Shown here in pieces: positions 46,370 through 56,863 of a DNA stretch of 64,000 nucleotides. Each line of letters opens with the position of its first letter. Positions within the stretch are counted from its first letter, which is position 1. Both the position numbers and the translations under genes were made by a program. Source of the stretch: Hsuehochloa calcarea (Eukaryota > Streptophyta > Magnoliopsida > Poales > Poaceae); assembly GCA_036346395.1 (NCBI GenBank), contig CM070594.1:32087385-32151384 (forward strand). The letters run 5' to 3'. The notes below the pieces were generated by a model. The model made no database searches, had not been told where the DNA came from, and saw only the letters and a program-made list of their open reading frames with translations.

Positions 46370-47064
46370 TCTCTCCACCACCCCTCTCCAGTGCCCCTCC
46401 CACGGGCCACGGTGCGTGGGCAGGGGTGTCGAGGAAAAGGCAGCCACATGGGTGAAGGCGGAGTGGCAAAGGAAGGCATGCATGCAGAGGTAGTGAGGCA
46501 TAGGCAGGGAGCTGTGTCACGGGGAGGCCCATACGAGGTGGAGGCCGGTGGAGGCAGAGGACGTCGGCGGGGCGAGAGCGACACCAAGGGCAAGGGCGAC
46601 TCGGCGCGGTGCGCTCCTCTCCCTCCCCCTCTGGCCTATGTGTTGCAGCCTTGCCGCTTGCCACCGCCGTTTCTCTGTGCCTCTATGCCACTTTTGTGCC
46701 ACCGCCTCGAGCACGACCCAACCCGGTCTGTCTTGCGTGTCACCCGACAGGCCCAATCTTCAGGCCCGTCCCGACCGTTCATACCATGCTGAAGTGGCCC
46801 GCCACATGGCATGTTGTGTTGTTCTAGCCAAGCCTCGGGCCGACCTGAAAAGGCACATCCCAACTCAGATCTAGCGCCTTTGGTAATTTTACTCTTGACT
46901 GCCTCGCTCTCTCTCCAGTGAGATGCTGCAATGCTCATCCGATGGTCACGCATGTATGTACGCATTTAGTCTATTGTGCAAACTAAGCGTGCAATGGATT
47001 TTGCCTTAAATAAATCCACTTATAACTTTCCCAACTAGGCATTGCTGATGCAAAATAAATGATC
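46370..47064. other. Unassigned GC-rich stretch
   Basis: Open frames occur on both strands (46233-46965) with Pro/Arg/Ala-rich translations and no known motif. It borders the copia E break on one side and the MULE target duplication on the other. I see no supported gene. Confidence 0.4.
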
Positions 47065-47074
47065 CTAGCTTGGA

Positions 47075-47325
47075 GAATTTTAAAAAAATCATTATTTTAT
47101 TCCAAAATACAGTAATATACCTTCCTTTTTATTTTACAGAAATAATACTATATCGCTCCCTCGTTGGGCAACTTGGACCTAGTTTCTCAACCATTAGGCA
47201 ACTGGTCCAACTCACCCAACCGTCGAGCTACACATGGAGTAGCCGCCCGATGGTTGAGCGACTTCTAATCATCGCTCAATGGTTGGGCGAGTACTCCACT
47301 TGTCGCTCGACTGTTGGGCGATTTT
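47075..47325 (+). repeat. Left terminal inverted repeat of the MULE
   Basis: It pairs with the complement of 52430-52685 over about 250 bases at roughly 80 percent identity by eye. Both contain repeated GTCGCTCAACCRTTRGGCGA-like units in alternating orientation. Its inner neighbour 47314-47389 has a separate inverted partner at 48950-49026. Confidence 0.88.
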
Positions 47326-47464
47326 AAATAATAACATTATTATTTTATTAATCCACTAGAAATAATTATGTGGGAATAAATGTAAATTTTTGTAGATAAT
47401 ACAATTAACAAATCTTGTTTGTAGGTTGTTTATTTTTTTGGAAATAAAAGGGTGGTGACAAGAA

Positions 47465-47700
47465 TTTTGTGAGGGCGATAGAGGTAGCAATGATTGTACG
47501 AAGGTAAGTGATATTGCGATGTACTAGAGAATTCATACACGGTGGAGAACTTTGGAGAAATAGTGCACCGATCACAACATGACTGTTCATACGATAATGG
47601 GGTTACATGGCATGCAGGCTAACGAACCAAGGACGGTACACGTATGCCTTTAGGGAATTAGAAATACATGTACATATGGAAGAAGAGGGTCAAACTACTA
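47465..47700 (-). repeat. Gene B 3' flank, paralogous to the transposase 3' flank
   Basis: Direct repeat of 49030-49280. Shared blocks include 'gaggtagcaatga', 'aggtaagtgat', 'gaattcatacacggt', 'ggggttacatg' and 'tatgcctttagg-aattagaaatacatg'. Each copy starts at the stop codon of its gene (CCACGTAG in both). Confidence 0.85.
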
Positions 47701-48477
47701 CGTGGAACATGGCCATTTGCCCTTGCAGACTAGCTCAGCGTTGTACTCCTCACCTTGCTCCTTAGCTTTCGCCGCGAGGGCCCTCTTCCGTGCCCTCTCA
47801 GCCTCGCGTCGTCAGGCATGCTCGTGCTCCTGCTCCTCGTGCAGCCTCTCCCGCCTCTTCTTCTTGTCTATCTCAGCCTGCAGCTCTTTGATGAATCTTT
47901 CACGGCCCTCGTAGTTCTCCCTAGCTCAACTCTTCTATGTCAGCAGCATCCACATGTCGTAGGGGTGGATCTTGTCGTCGATCCACTGGCTGAAGTCACA
48001 TAGGCACAGCGGAGACTGTGTTGGGAAGAGAGACGTGGTTACAGCATAATAGGAAGTAAAATAGTGGTGTGCACTGAAATGTGCTTTCTTTACCGACTGC
48101 TTGTGGCTCGGCGTGTCAAACCTACGGTCGAAGTAGTCCGCGTAGAAATTTGGGCAGCACCAATAGAGCTGCTCAATGGTCCACTCGTCGGTTGATTTGA
48201 TGCACTTGCAGGCGTCCCGACACCAGCAATGGAGTGGCGCCACCCCCTGTGGGAGCCCTTCCGGAGGGCGTTCAGCGGGCATAGGAGGGAGGGTGTGGCT
48301 CGACCCGGAATCATTGGGCGTACTGCGAGGTAGCTTCCTTAGATCGACGACCTCCAGAGGTGGGTGGTGAGTGTAAGGCTGCTGACTAAAAGCCCTGTGG
48401 CGAGCGTCGGTCTCCTTGGGAGACACCCAATCCTTCAAAAGCTCACGGATATTCTCCCATTCCTTCTCCTTGTTCAT
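47698..48477 (-). pseudogene. MULE second gene: GRF-type zinc finger and coiled coil
   Basis: From ATG 48477 one frame runs to TAG 47698-47700 (260 codons). The N terminus is hydrophilic (MNKEKEWENIRELLKDW). A Cys cluster follows (CWCRDAC at residues 84-90, CCPN at 107-110, CDFSQWID at 160-167), fitting the GRF zinc-finger pattern (PF06839-like). Residues about 129-154 are an intron: minus-strand GTAAAG to ACACAG, 48093-48016, 78 bp and in frame, whose removal brings the last Cys next to the finger. After three nonsense codons (TAG near 47935, then two TGA) the frame continues as a charged coiled coil ending KGKWPCST. A TATA box lies 50 bases upstream. Such second genes accompany grass MULEs; the role is unknown, possibly nucleic-acid binding. 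Confidence 0.72.
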
Positions 48478-48525
48478 GTTACGGAGGTAGTATTGTTGGT
48501 GTGGAGTTCTCGGCCATGTAGCGCT

Positions 48526-48535
48526 CTATTTATAG
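48526..48535 (-). promoter_or_regulatory. TATA box of MULE gene B
   Basis: On the minus strand CTATAAATAG lies about 50 bases before ATG 48477, a normal plant promoter distance. Confidence 0.7.
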
Positions 48536-48696
48536 CGGGAGCGGACGCAGTTGTAGAAACTCTATAGCGGCCGAACTGCAATCAGGTTGAAGCAAACTCG
48601 CGTCCGTGAGGAGGAATCTTGTTGTAGAGTTGGGTCAAGTCACTGCGCAAAGCTGCTTCGTTGGTTCATGTCACTGCGCAAAGCTGCCTCGTTGGG

Positions 48697-48846
48697 TCAC
48701 GTCCTGCTTTGCAGGGAGTGATCATGTCCTGCTTTGCAGAGAGTGATCATGTCCGGCTTTGTAGAGAGACGTCACGTCCTATTTTGCAGACAGTGGTCAT
48801 GTCCTACTTTGCAGAGAGTGCTCTCTTCGTGCTTTGCCGAGAGTGG
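48697..48846 (-). repeat. Six 25-bp tandem repeats upstream of gene B
   Basis: Units TCATGTCCTGCTTTGCAGAG-like start at 48697, 48722, 48747, 48772, 48797 and 48822, an exact period of 25. Two related longer units with 'actgcgcaaagctgc' precede them at about 48638 and 48671. They lie 160-320 bases upstream of the TATA box. Confidence 0.9.
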
Positions 48847-48949
48847 TCTTTTCCAGGGCACCGCTGGCTATATACAAATGAAAGAAAGAGAACATACTTA
48901 AAATACTAGATGAAAGGATGGAAAGAGTTGAGAAAATACTTCAGAAATT

Positions 48950-49026
48950 AGTTCTCATTTATTCCCCCATAATTATTTCCATCCGATTAATAAAATACTA
49001 ATGTTATTTTTTAAGTCGCCCAACGG
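48950..49026 (-). repeat. Internal inverted copy of the left inverted-repeat region
   Basis: It is the reverse complement of 47314-47389 with about 85 percent identity by eye ('cataattatttc', 'gattaataaaat', 'aatgttattttt', 'cgcccaac'). It separates gene B from the transposase unit. Confidence 0.82.
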
Positions 49027-49277
49027 TATCGCTCCACCTTTGGGACGATTGAGGTAGCAATGAGTCGTAAGTAGAAAGGTAAGTGATTCTTGTGATGCGC
49101 TAGGGAATTCATACACGGTAGAGAACTTTAGAGAAATGGTACAATGATAACAACACGACAATTGATCTAACAAAGGGGTTACATGACACGTAGGCTAACG
49201 AACGAAGGATGGTACACGCATGCCTTTAGGAAATTAGAAATACATGGAACATTGAGGTAAACTTCACGCCGGTGTTC

Positions 49278-51945
49278 CTACGTGGCGGCAGACACCTTGC
49301 AACTTCTCGTAGTGTGGCATTCCTGGCCGCAGCGGCCACAACGTCTACCCGCTACTCAAGCTTCCCCTTCGTCCATATCGTTCCTAATGCGACGACTCTG
49401 CCGACGACCCTTCCCATCCTTCAATAGGTCAAGATCTAGAATCCAAGTCCTCTGTGCCAAATCCAACGTTGCAAAGTTGCCCACAACCCTGAAGCCTCTT
49501 AGCTCGCCGTACCACGCCTGCAACACATCTCCTTCATGAAGTACTCTGATATAAAGTTCGATGGGTCCATGTTGATAGTCCCGCATGCGGTGAGGACATG
49601 AGAGCATGGCTTGTGAAGGTGCTTTGACTTGTTGCATGTGCAACTAGGTTCATTCACAAAATCCGACTCTGTCCAGAAGGAGCACGTCAAAACGATGCTC
49701 CGTATTGCCCATCACGAAGACCGTGTGCGTCTGACCATTCTCGGTCTTGGTCTGCATGTATGTTGTAATCTTCTAGTAGTATGGTGTGTGTTGGTTGCCT
49801 ACATGAAATGCCGCATTTGCATGCCTTTCCCTGAAATATTCTATTGTACCATGCAGAACGCCTTCCAAGATGGTGACGAGGGGCTGAGGACGGAGGCCCC
49901 TAATAACCCAGTTGTACACCCCGACAAGGTTAGTAGTCATTATACCGTACCTTGCACCGTCCGTGTCGTGCAGCAAGGACCACGTCTCCAATAGCTCGGC
50001 CTCAATCCAATGGGAGAAGCACTTGATGTCCCTCGAGGTCCTCCGCATCAAATGGGGAGGGTCAAGTTCCTGTAGTGGTGTGAGGCGTTCGGATTGCGCC
50101 GCCCTAGGAATGGGTGAACGCTTGTTCCTCTCGATGACATGCTTCCTAGTGTGCTCCTCCAACAACTCCCACAACGCATCAAATTTACACGGCTGGTTTT
50201 GCATAGCCAGCCACTTGAACAGCTTGATCAGCAGTTACTACTAGAACTGCTTGAAGAAGTTGGCCCCCAGATGTCAAATGCACCATCTGTTCCTCATGTC
50301 TGGCCAAGGGAACTACTCATCTTGGTCTTCCTGAAGTTTTCTGATGGCCTTCATCATCCCGGAGTGGTGATTATGGATTATGCAGACATCAGGACGTGTC
50401 CTAACTACTCCCTCCTTCAGATGTCGAAGGAACCACAACCAGCTATCAAAATTCTCACTTTTGACGAAAGCGATGGCTAAGGGATATAATCTTATTATGG
50501 CCATCAACGCCAATTGCTGTCAGGATCATGCCCTTGTATTTCCTAGTTAGAAACGTCCCATCGACTGAGATCACGGGCAATATGTGTCTGAATGCATCGA
50601 TGCAGGGACTGAAGGCTAAGAAGGCCCTCTGTAATACCGTCAAACCTTGCGCTCTTCCGGATGGCTTGTCCTTGATAGCAATGTATGTGCTTGGGTTCCT
50701 GTCCTGCAGCACCTGGAGCATACAAGGAAGGTTATCGTAAACCGCCTCGAAAGAACCAAACCTCCTTTCCAAAGCCTTCTGCTTCGCACGCCATGCCTTC
50801 GTGTAGCTAATCTCGTATTTGAATTTATGCTCAATAGCCACCATGGTGTGCTTAGCCTCCAGGTCCGTCTTCTTCACTATCTCTCCGTACATGACATTGG
50901 CTATGAAAGTGGATGTTAGGTTGCGATGCTTCAGCAAAACACTATTGAGCATGCAGTAGTGCGCCTCCACCTTCAAGACAATCCAGTGAGTCTCGTATAT
51001 GGGTCTACGTGCATGCACACGCCAAGGACAACCAGCCTGCTCACAGACCACGGTGTACTGCTCCTGGCTAGATTTTAGGACCTGAAATGTCTGCTGCATG
51101 GACAAGGCCCATAGCTTAATGGCATCCTGCAGTGATTCCTTGTCAGCAAACATTGCATGAAACCGAACCTCCGTACCATAGCACTCCCATTGTAATTCAT
51201 GCTCGTCGTGCAGAGAAATACCCTCAACGTCCACCATATTCCATTCCTGCGGGATGGGACCTTCGTCCTCGTCAGAAGAGTCATCACCATCCTCTTCTAA
51301 AGCTTTCTCCTTCACCCAGGCCTTCGAGTCATCGATCTCCATCTGACGCACTATGTTGTCGACATGCTCCCCTACATCCTCCTGTGTAGTGAGCTGAGCG
51401 TGTGGTGTGCAATCGTCCTCTTCTATCTCCGCAACATCGGCCACCGCGTCCTCTTCTGCCTTCGCAATATCGGCCGCCTCATCCTCTTCTGCCTCTGCAG
51501 CATCGGCCACCGTGTCCTCTTCATGCAGCATGCGTTGCACGCCCGAGCTGCTCAAATCAACTAGATGAGAGCTGTCGGCAGGGCCTGCTCAAACCAACTG
51601 GACGGGAGCTGTCGAACATGCTTGCACCAGTAGTGCGCACTTGTATCCACGGTGCTAGCAGCCTTCCACAAAGCACTTCTATGCAACCGTGCGCATCAGT
51701 CTGCTCAACTCCCACCGAATGTGCATGGCATACTGACTCCAAAGCCCATGTAGGACGACATTGTACACCTCAGGGTCCAAGGAGAAGTTGCAGGTGAGCC
51801 AGTGCAGGACATCTCTGATTCGAGCATTCTCCACATCCGAGTGTACCATACTGACTTGCAGGAAACCACTAGGATCAACACTGTATGGACCTTCACGAAT
51901 CATACCAACACCATAATTCACTTTTAATCTTGTGGGCTCCAACAT
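49278..51945 (-). pseudogene. MULE transposase
   Basis: Minus strand. The start at 51945 reads MLEPTRLKVNYGVGMI, a usual MULE transposase N terminus. Two frame changes (51680-51555) lead to 51555-50455: an acidic stretch, the DNA-binding domain (FADKESLQDAIKLWAL, CPWRVHARR, then CMLNSVLLKHRN with C and H ligands) and the catalytic start VISVDGTFLTRKYKGMIL, with the first Asp near residue 332. At 50513-50313 the second Asp region reads CIIHNHHSGM where SDRH is usual, so the Asp is lost. Then come the YNWVIRGLRPQPL block (50204-49773), a SWIM finger SCTCNKSKHLHKPCSH (about 49660) and, past a stop, the knuckle CGRCGQECHTTRSC. Transposase cuts and joins element ends; this one is dead. Confidence 0.88.
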
Positions 51946-52345
51946 AACTGATTTCTCACTGCAAATATTTCAAAATATTTTAACTAGCCATTTGTTATAA
52001 TACATTCACTAAATACGTGGTAAACCAATAAGTAGCGACACGTCGCCTACATTCAGATAAGAACAAGAATGGATGAGACTATTACTTCCATGCGAAGACT
52101 TTCTCTCCTTATCAGTGATCTTCTTCTTTCTCTCTTACCTCCTGAGCTCCTCTCCTCTCCTCCTCTCCCTCTCCCGGGCTCCTGTGCTCCCCCCGCGCCG
52201 TTCTATCTTCTCCTCTCCTTATCCCCCCTCTCAGCCTTCTCCCCCTCTTCACTTCCCCTCTCTTTCTCTCCCTCTCCTTTTCTCCTCTCTCGAGCTCCTC
52301 TCGTTCTCTCCCGAGATAAATGACGAAAGAGACTGTGAGTGTGCT

Positions 52346-52353
52346 TTTTTATA
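52346..52353 (-). promoter_or_regulatory. TATA box of the MULE transposase
   Basis: On the minus strand TATAAAAA lies at 52353-52346, inside the inner edge of the right terminal repeat. A purine-rich leader (GAGAGG runs, 52320-52080) follows, 400 bases before the start codon. Confidence 0.6.
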
Positions 52354-52429
52354 CAAATGTCTAGTCGCTCAACCGTTAGACAACTAGCAAGTAGTGGCCA
52401 ATGGTTCAGCGACACAGAGAGTGTTCTTG

Positions 52430-52685
52430 CTGTAAATCACCCAGTGTTTGAGCGACTTGGATCAGTCGCTCAATGGTTAGGCGACTAGATTCAAGTCGTT
52501 CAACCACCAGTCGACTACTCCACGTATAGCTCGACGGCTGGGTGACTTGGACCAGTCACCTAATGGTAGAGCAACTAGGTTTAAGTCGCCTAACGGGGGA
52601 GCGATAGAGTATTATTTCTGTAAAATAAAAAAGGTAGGTAGATTACTTTATTTTAAAATAAAATAATGATTATTTAAAAAAAATC
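52430..52685 (-). repeat. Right terminal inverted repeat of the MULE
   Basis: It is inverted relative to 47075-47325 and followed by CTAGCTTGGA. It lacks the inner 'attttaaataataacatt' part of the left copy. Confidence 0.88.
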
Positions 52686-52695
52686 CTAGCTTGGA

Positions 52696-53269
52696 TCTGT
52701 TCTCCATGACTTCAAGCTCAAGATACTATCTATCCTCTCTAACCTTTGTACCCATTTGAATACCTAAAGATCCTAACACGTGGGCACGTTGAATTTTTAC
52801 AGTGCTTTGTAAGTTTATTTTAATATTTAAGAATAAATAACAGCGTATTTTGAACGCTTAAAAACATTACATTTTACAAACATAATGAAGGGTGTTGCAA
52901 CCATTTGCTACACTGCAGCTTATGAGAAGAACTACAACTACATAGTCTTTGGCTGAATTGACACGTTGTTTATTTGCAATAGTAAAAGTAGCTCCACTCA
53001 CACGAAATTGTAAAAATAGCACCGCGGTCGGGGTTACGAAGGCTGCATACCGTGCTCCTAGTCCGTGGAAACCCGTGCATCGTGGAAGGAACATACTGGC
53101 TGCGGACCGAATCGCGGCTTTGTTCAACAGTGCTAAACAACATTTTTTTGCTATTTAGATACTTTTGCTACAGCACTAGGCAATAGAATCATCACTCCAT
53201 CGCTGTTTCTACATAGTCCATCCGAACATACTGCGGACTAAAACTGGAGCATGTCTACTTGCAGCACTC
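52696..53269. other. Unassigned stretch
   Basis: No supported gene. The frames at 52867-53158 occur on both strands and match nothing I recognise. Confidence 0.4.
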
Positions 53270-53985
53270 CCACCTTCCTTCGTGGTACCAGATAGGGGGA
53301 GTAACTATTAATTACTATTTAGTATTGTTTCCTTAGCTAAGCCTTGTTAGTCTTGGTGGTTGCCGCCAAGATGGCTTCAAGGCGTGAGAACTCGTGATCT
53401 CTTCAAGAAGCATGTGAAGAGGTCCGGTGGCTTTGTGATGTCAAAGCTCACCTTTCCGGGGAGGACAAAAGTTATCACTAGTGATTTGAGGTGTTTGCTC
53501 GTGTAGAATTGGTCCAATTCATTCCGAACAAGAAAGAGTAGGGGGGATTGCAAGTCTCCGAAATCACATAAAACATCGATTGTCTTCTCTCTGTATGGTC
53601 TATCTTTTTTGCTCTTTACTTTCTGCCTTTACGTGTGTTTGCTCGTGTAGAATTGGTCCAATTCATTCCGAACAAGAAAGAGTAGGGGGGATTGCAAGTC
53701 TCCAAAATCACATAAAACATCATTGTCTTCTCTCTGTATGGTCTATCTTTTTTGCTCTTTACTTTCTGCCTTTACGTTCCTAGAGATTGAATCACTTTAG
53801 GTTTGTAAAAATCGACTAGACATAGGTTGTTAATGCACTTAGTCAGCCTAGTGAATATATATCGTAAATTGCAAACCATTCTAGTTGAATTCTATGTAAG
53901 ACTCGGTTTTAGTCTAAAGTTTTTAAAACCGCCTATTCGCCCCCTCCAGCCGGCTATATATCCTCGACCCTACAACATTTGATGG
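53270..53985 (+). repeat. Copia LTR debris (polypurine tract and LTR end)
   Basis: AGATAGGGGGAGTAACTA at about 53287 resembles a copia polypurine tract. The end CGCCTATTCGCCCCCTCCAG at about 53933, then CCTACAACA, resembles the (minus-strand) LTR end of copia D, CCTATTCACCCCCTCTAG. It carries the 144-bp tandem duplication. No internal region remains. Confidence 0.5.
53491..53777 (+). repeat. 144-bp tandem duplication
   Basis: Units start GTGTTTGCTCGTGTAGAATT at 53491 and 53635 and end 'ctgcctttacgt'. They differ at two or three positions only, so the event is recent. Confidence 0.93.
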
Positions 53986-54819
53986 CTTTTTTTTTACTCC
54001 GGTTAAGATGCTCTAATTGTGTGGTTTGGACACAATGCAGACATCGTAAATTTCTCCTTTGTTTCGGTGGGTTATACATGTCTTGAATTAAAGAAGGAAG
54101 CATCAAATACTTTTAATCAAGGACACGGTACACCATTTTTTTACTATTATTTTTTCTAATTACATGATAGTAGAAACTGCAAAAAAAATATACTATCATG
54201 GATATATTCTTATGGAAAAACTAAAACCATTTCTATGGACAAATCTTAATATTTTTGTGTATAACAAGTTTCAAAGTTTTTAAAGTTTGATTGATTGTAT
54301 TTTAAAATGGCACGTGTAATTCTTTTAACAGGAGAAACACAACCAAAAAAGACCTCGTCTTCTTGAATTTCATAAAACGATACTTTAAATTCATACAATA
54401 AAATAAACGACTTGTATCCTTCTAGTCCATTAATAGTAACACAAAATTAAGCACACTTGTATTATTTAATTATTGCTTTCTTTGACCGGGCAGTCTTCTT
54501 TCAATTTGATTTATAACTATGATATTTTTTCATAATTTAAGTTAATTCTGAATTTAAATTTAAGTTACATCCAATTTAATTTTATTTCTAAATTCTGAAA
54601 TTTTACTTTGTACCATATTTTGATTTCATTTATAATTCCAAATTGAAATAAATATGAACGAATTTATTTATAATAAATATATTTTCAATTAGAATTTTAG
54701 TTTATTTTTATCCCTAGATTATTATTAATATAGATTTAATTATATTACTGAATTGAAATTACTTCCGTTTTAAAAACAATTTCGAATTGGATCTATGATT
54801 TCCACTCCGCGTCTTCCCC

Positions 54820-55650
54820 GGACGGTCCAGATCGAGGCAGGGGTCCCCCACCACTTAAACGCTAGATTGTAGAAAGTCCCCGCCTGTTGCTGTAAAATTA
54901 TGCAAAAATCCCCTCAACCGAGCTCCTTTCTCACTCCCCTCACGCACGCTCCACCCAAATCGCACCATGGAAGATGCGGAGTGGAAATCATAGATCGGCC
55001 TCCGCCATAAAGACATCATCATTCATGCGTGCTCCTGCGTCGATTCTCCACCACCAGCGCTTCCACACCGCCTCACACCATCCAGTCATTGTCCTCCGTG
55101 CGTCTGAGCCATACTCCGCCCCATCACCGTGAGGGCCCAAAGAATTAGCAGCAACAATTGTGTTCAGTGATGCCCCAAAGCAGCAACATGTTCTGTTCTA
55201 AGAAAAGGTTTTGTGTTAGTCTTCCTCGAAAAAAAGTGTTAGACTGTTTACAAAATCTAAGTAGAGGACAAGAAATACAATTTGCATATAACTCCTTCAA
55301 ATATTATCAAATTGCAAGGAAGTCTAAATTGAATGGAATCTATAGTTAGCAAGGATATGCACATAATTTTCCAAAAAAAATATAGGGGTGCCCATGCATA
55401 CCGGGCACCCTAGCTAACTCCGCCCCTGCCCTCTGGTCACAAAAACATGTTGTCAGTCAGGCTAATCTATGATTTCCACTCCGCATCTTCCATGGTGCAA
55501 TTAGGGTGGAGCTTGCATGAGGGGAGTGAGAAAGGAGCTCGGTTGAGGGGATTTTTTGCATAATTTTACACCAATGGGCGGGGACTTTCTACTAAAACTA
55601 GTGTTTAAGTGGTGGGGACGCGTACCTCGATATGGACCATCTAGCGTGAA
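54820..55650. mobile_element. Inverted-repeat element with about 190-bp arms
   Basis: The left arm (54822-54995) pairs with the complement of 55465-55650; shared blocks are 'ccaccacttaaac', 'agaaagtccccgcc', 'gtaaaattatgcaaaaa' and 'tcccctcaaccgagctcc'. The inner ends read 'ggaagatgcggagtggaaat' and its complement. A further copy of that inner end lies just outside the left arm (54791-54817). The 470-bp spacer has no supported gene. A duplication at the ends was not found, so the family (MULE-like or foldback) is open. Confidence 0.7.
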
Positions 55651-56353
55651 TCCAAAGCTCTAAATCAAAAAAAAATCATATTTTCATCATTTAGCCATTT
55701 TCACCTGAGATGTCACCCTGTGTGAATGGTACGAAAGTACTTTATTTATTTAGCTCTTAGAAACTTCTTTAGTTTCTAACTCTAAAACCAAGTGCCCGAT
55801 TCTTTATCTTTTTGTGTCGTTGCAACCATCACAATGAGTATAATGATTTAAAACTAATGTTGGATATTTTTACTTACAAAATTTGAAGCCATATGTGACG
55901 TAAATAGGTTGTATCAATACGAGCATACTAAGTATGTATGTACTAAAAACCATACATGTTTCTCGAGTGGTAGGGTACGTGAACTGTTATGTAGGTCACA
56001 TGTCATACTAATAAAAATTTATGTAATGACTATGCATTTTTAATAATATGTCCACATATATTTGAATTTTGTTTATCAATATTAGTATTTATTGTCGTTA
56101 TCACTCATATAATAAGTTGTTTTCACAACTAATTGTGTAAACTAGCCAATTAATTTGAAAGGAAGCCCAACTAAATATATAGGAATGTTAAGTACCATAT
56201 GAATACAATATTCATAATGCATGGTTTACCCGACGCTAACATTCGATCAGCCGATAATCGCTTCACATCCGTTCTTTTACCCTATTTTTTTTAGCATCAA
56301 TGGTGCACCACCAACACAAATTTTCTTGCTCCTCAACAACCGGAGGGAGTACA
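55651..56353. other. AT-rich upstream region of the FMO exon
   Basis: No gene, RNA or repeat partner was recognised. It may hold the FMO promoter. Confidence 0.4.
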
Positions 56354-56359
56354 TATATA
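56354..56359 (+). promoter_or_regulatory. Putative TATA box of the FMO gene
   Basis: 'tacatatataccacgcc' lies 63 bases before ATG 56417, a plausible plant core promoter. Confidence 0.5.
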
Positions 56360-56416
56360 CCACGCCCTATGCCTTTTGTACCTTCACAGGAGAAAGCTAG
56401 CAGGGGTGAAGGAGAG

Positions 56417-56863
56417 ATGGAGAGTAATAAGAGGCTGTGCATTGTTGGGGCTGGCATAAGCGGCCTCGTTGCATGCAAGCACGCTGTCGAGAAGGGCCTC
56501 CGCCCTGTCGTCTTCGAGACCGGCGCCGGCATCGGCGGCGTCTGGGCGCACACCCTGTGGTCCACGAAGCTCCAGTCGACGTCCACGACGTTCCGGTTCA
56601 CCGACTTGCCTTGGCCGGCGAGCGTCAAGGAGGCGCACCCGGACCACACCCAGGTCATGGACTACCTCTGGTCCTACGCCCGCCGCTTCGACCTGTTGAA
56701 GTGGGTGCGCTTCAAGACGAAGGTGGTCAGCGTAGAGTTTTTGGGCGTCGGCGCGGAGGAGATCATGCGGTGGGAGCTCTGGTCCGGCAACGGCGCGGCC
56801 TTCGGCGACGGACGCGGGGAGTGGCGCGTCACGGTGCAGGCCGCTGACCAGCAGGAACCTGAG
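56417..56863 (+). CDS. Flavin-containing monooxygenase (FMO), exon 1 only
   Basis: The exon encodes 149 residues starting MESNKRLCIVGAGISG. GAGISG (residues 11-16) is the FAD-binding GxGxxG, and FETGAGIGGVWAH with a second glycine cluster (about residues 34-46) is the conserved FMO segment that follows it. STTFRFTDLPWP and FDLLKWVRFKTKVVSVEFLG fit plant FMOs. A frame upstream to 56300 is open, but the start at 56417 places the Rossmann fold at the N terminus as usual. The exon ends at a donor, GAG|GTGCGT (56863/56864), in phase 0. FMOs oxidise N- or S-containing small molecules with NADPH and oxygen. The NADPH-binding and FMO-identifying exons are not found in the next 7 kb, so this is a fragment or a gene with a very long first intron. 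Confidence 0.8.

Larger units (their letters stand above)
47075..52685 (-). mobile_element. Mutator-like element (MULE) with two genes
   Basis: Terminal inverted repeats of about 250 bp (47075-47325 and 52430-52685) start GAATTTTAAAAAAATCATT and, from the other end, GATTTTTTTTAAATAATCATT. CTAGCTTGGA lies directly outside both ends (47065-47074, 52686-52695), a 10-bp duplication within the 8-11 bp range of MULEs. Inside are a MULE transposase and a second gene, both on the minus strand, each with its own TATA box. Internal repeats suggest fusion of two elements. Confidence 0.92.

Noticed and set aside
46233..46965. Possible captured gene fragment beside the copia E break
   Set aside because: Frames on both strands, no recognisable domain; only the copia gag part at its left edge is supported.
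56300..56416. Upstream in-frame Met for the FMO (39 codons earlier)
   Set aside because: It would put the TATA-like box inside the coding region and move the FAD motif far from the N terminus.
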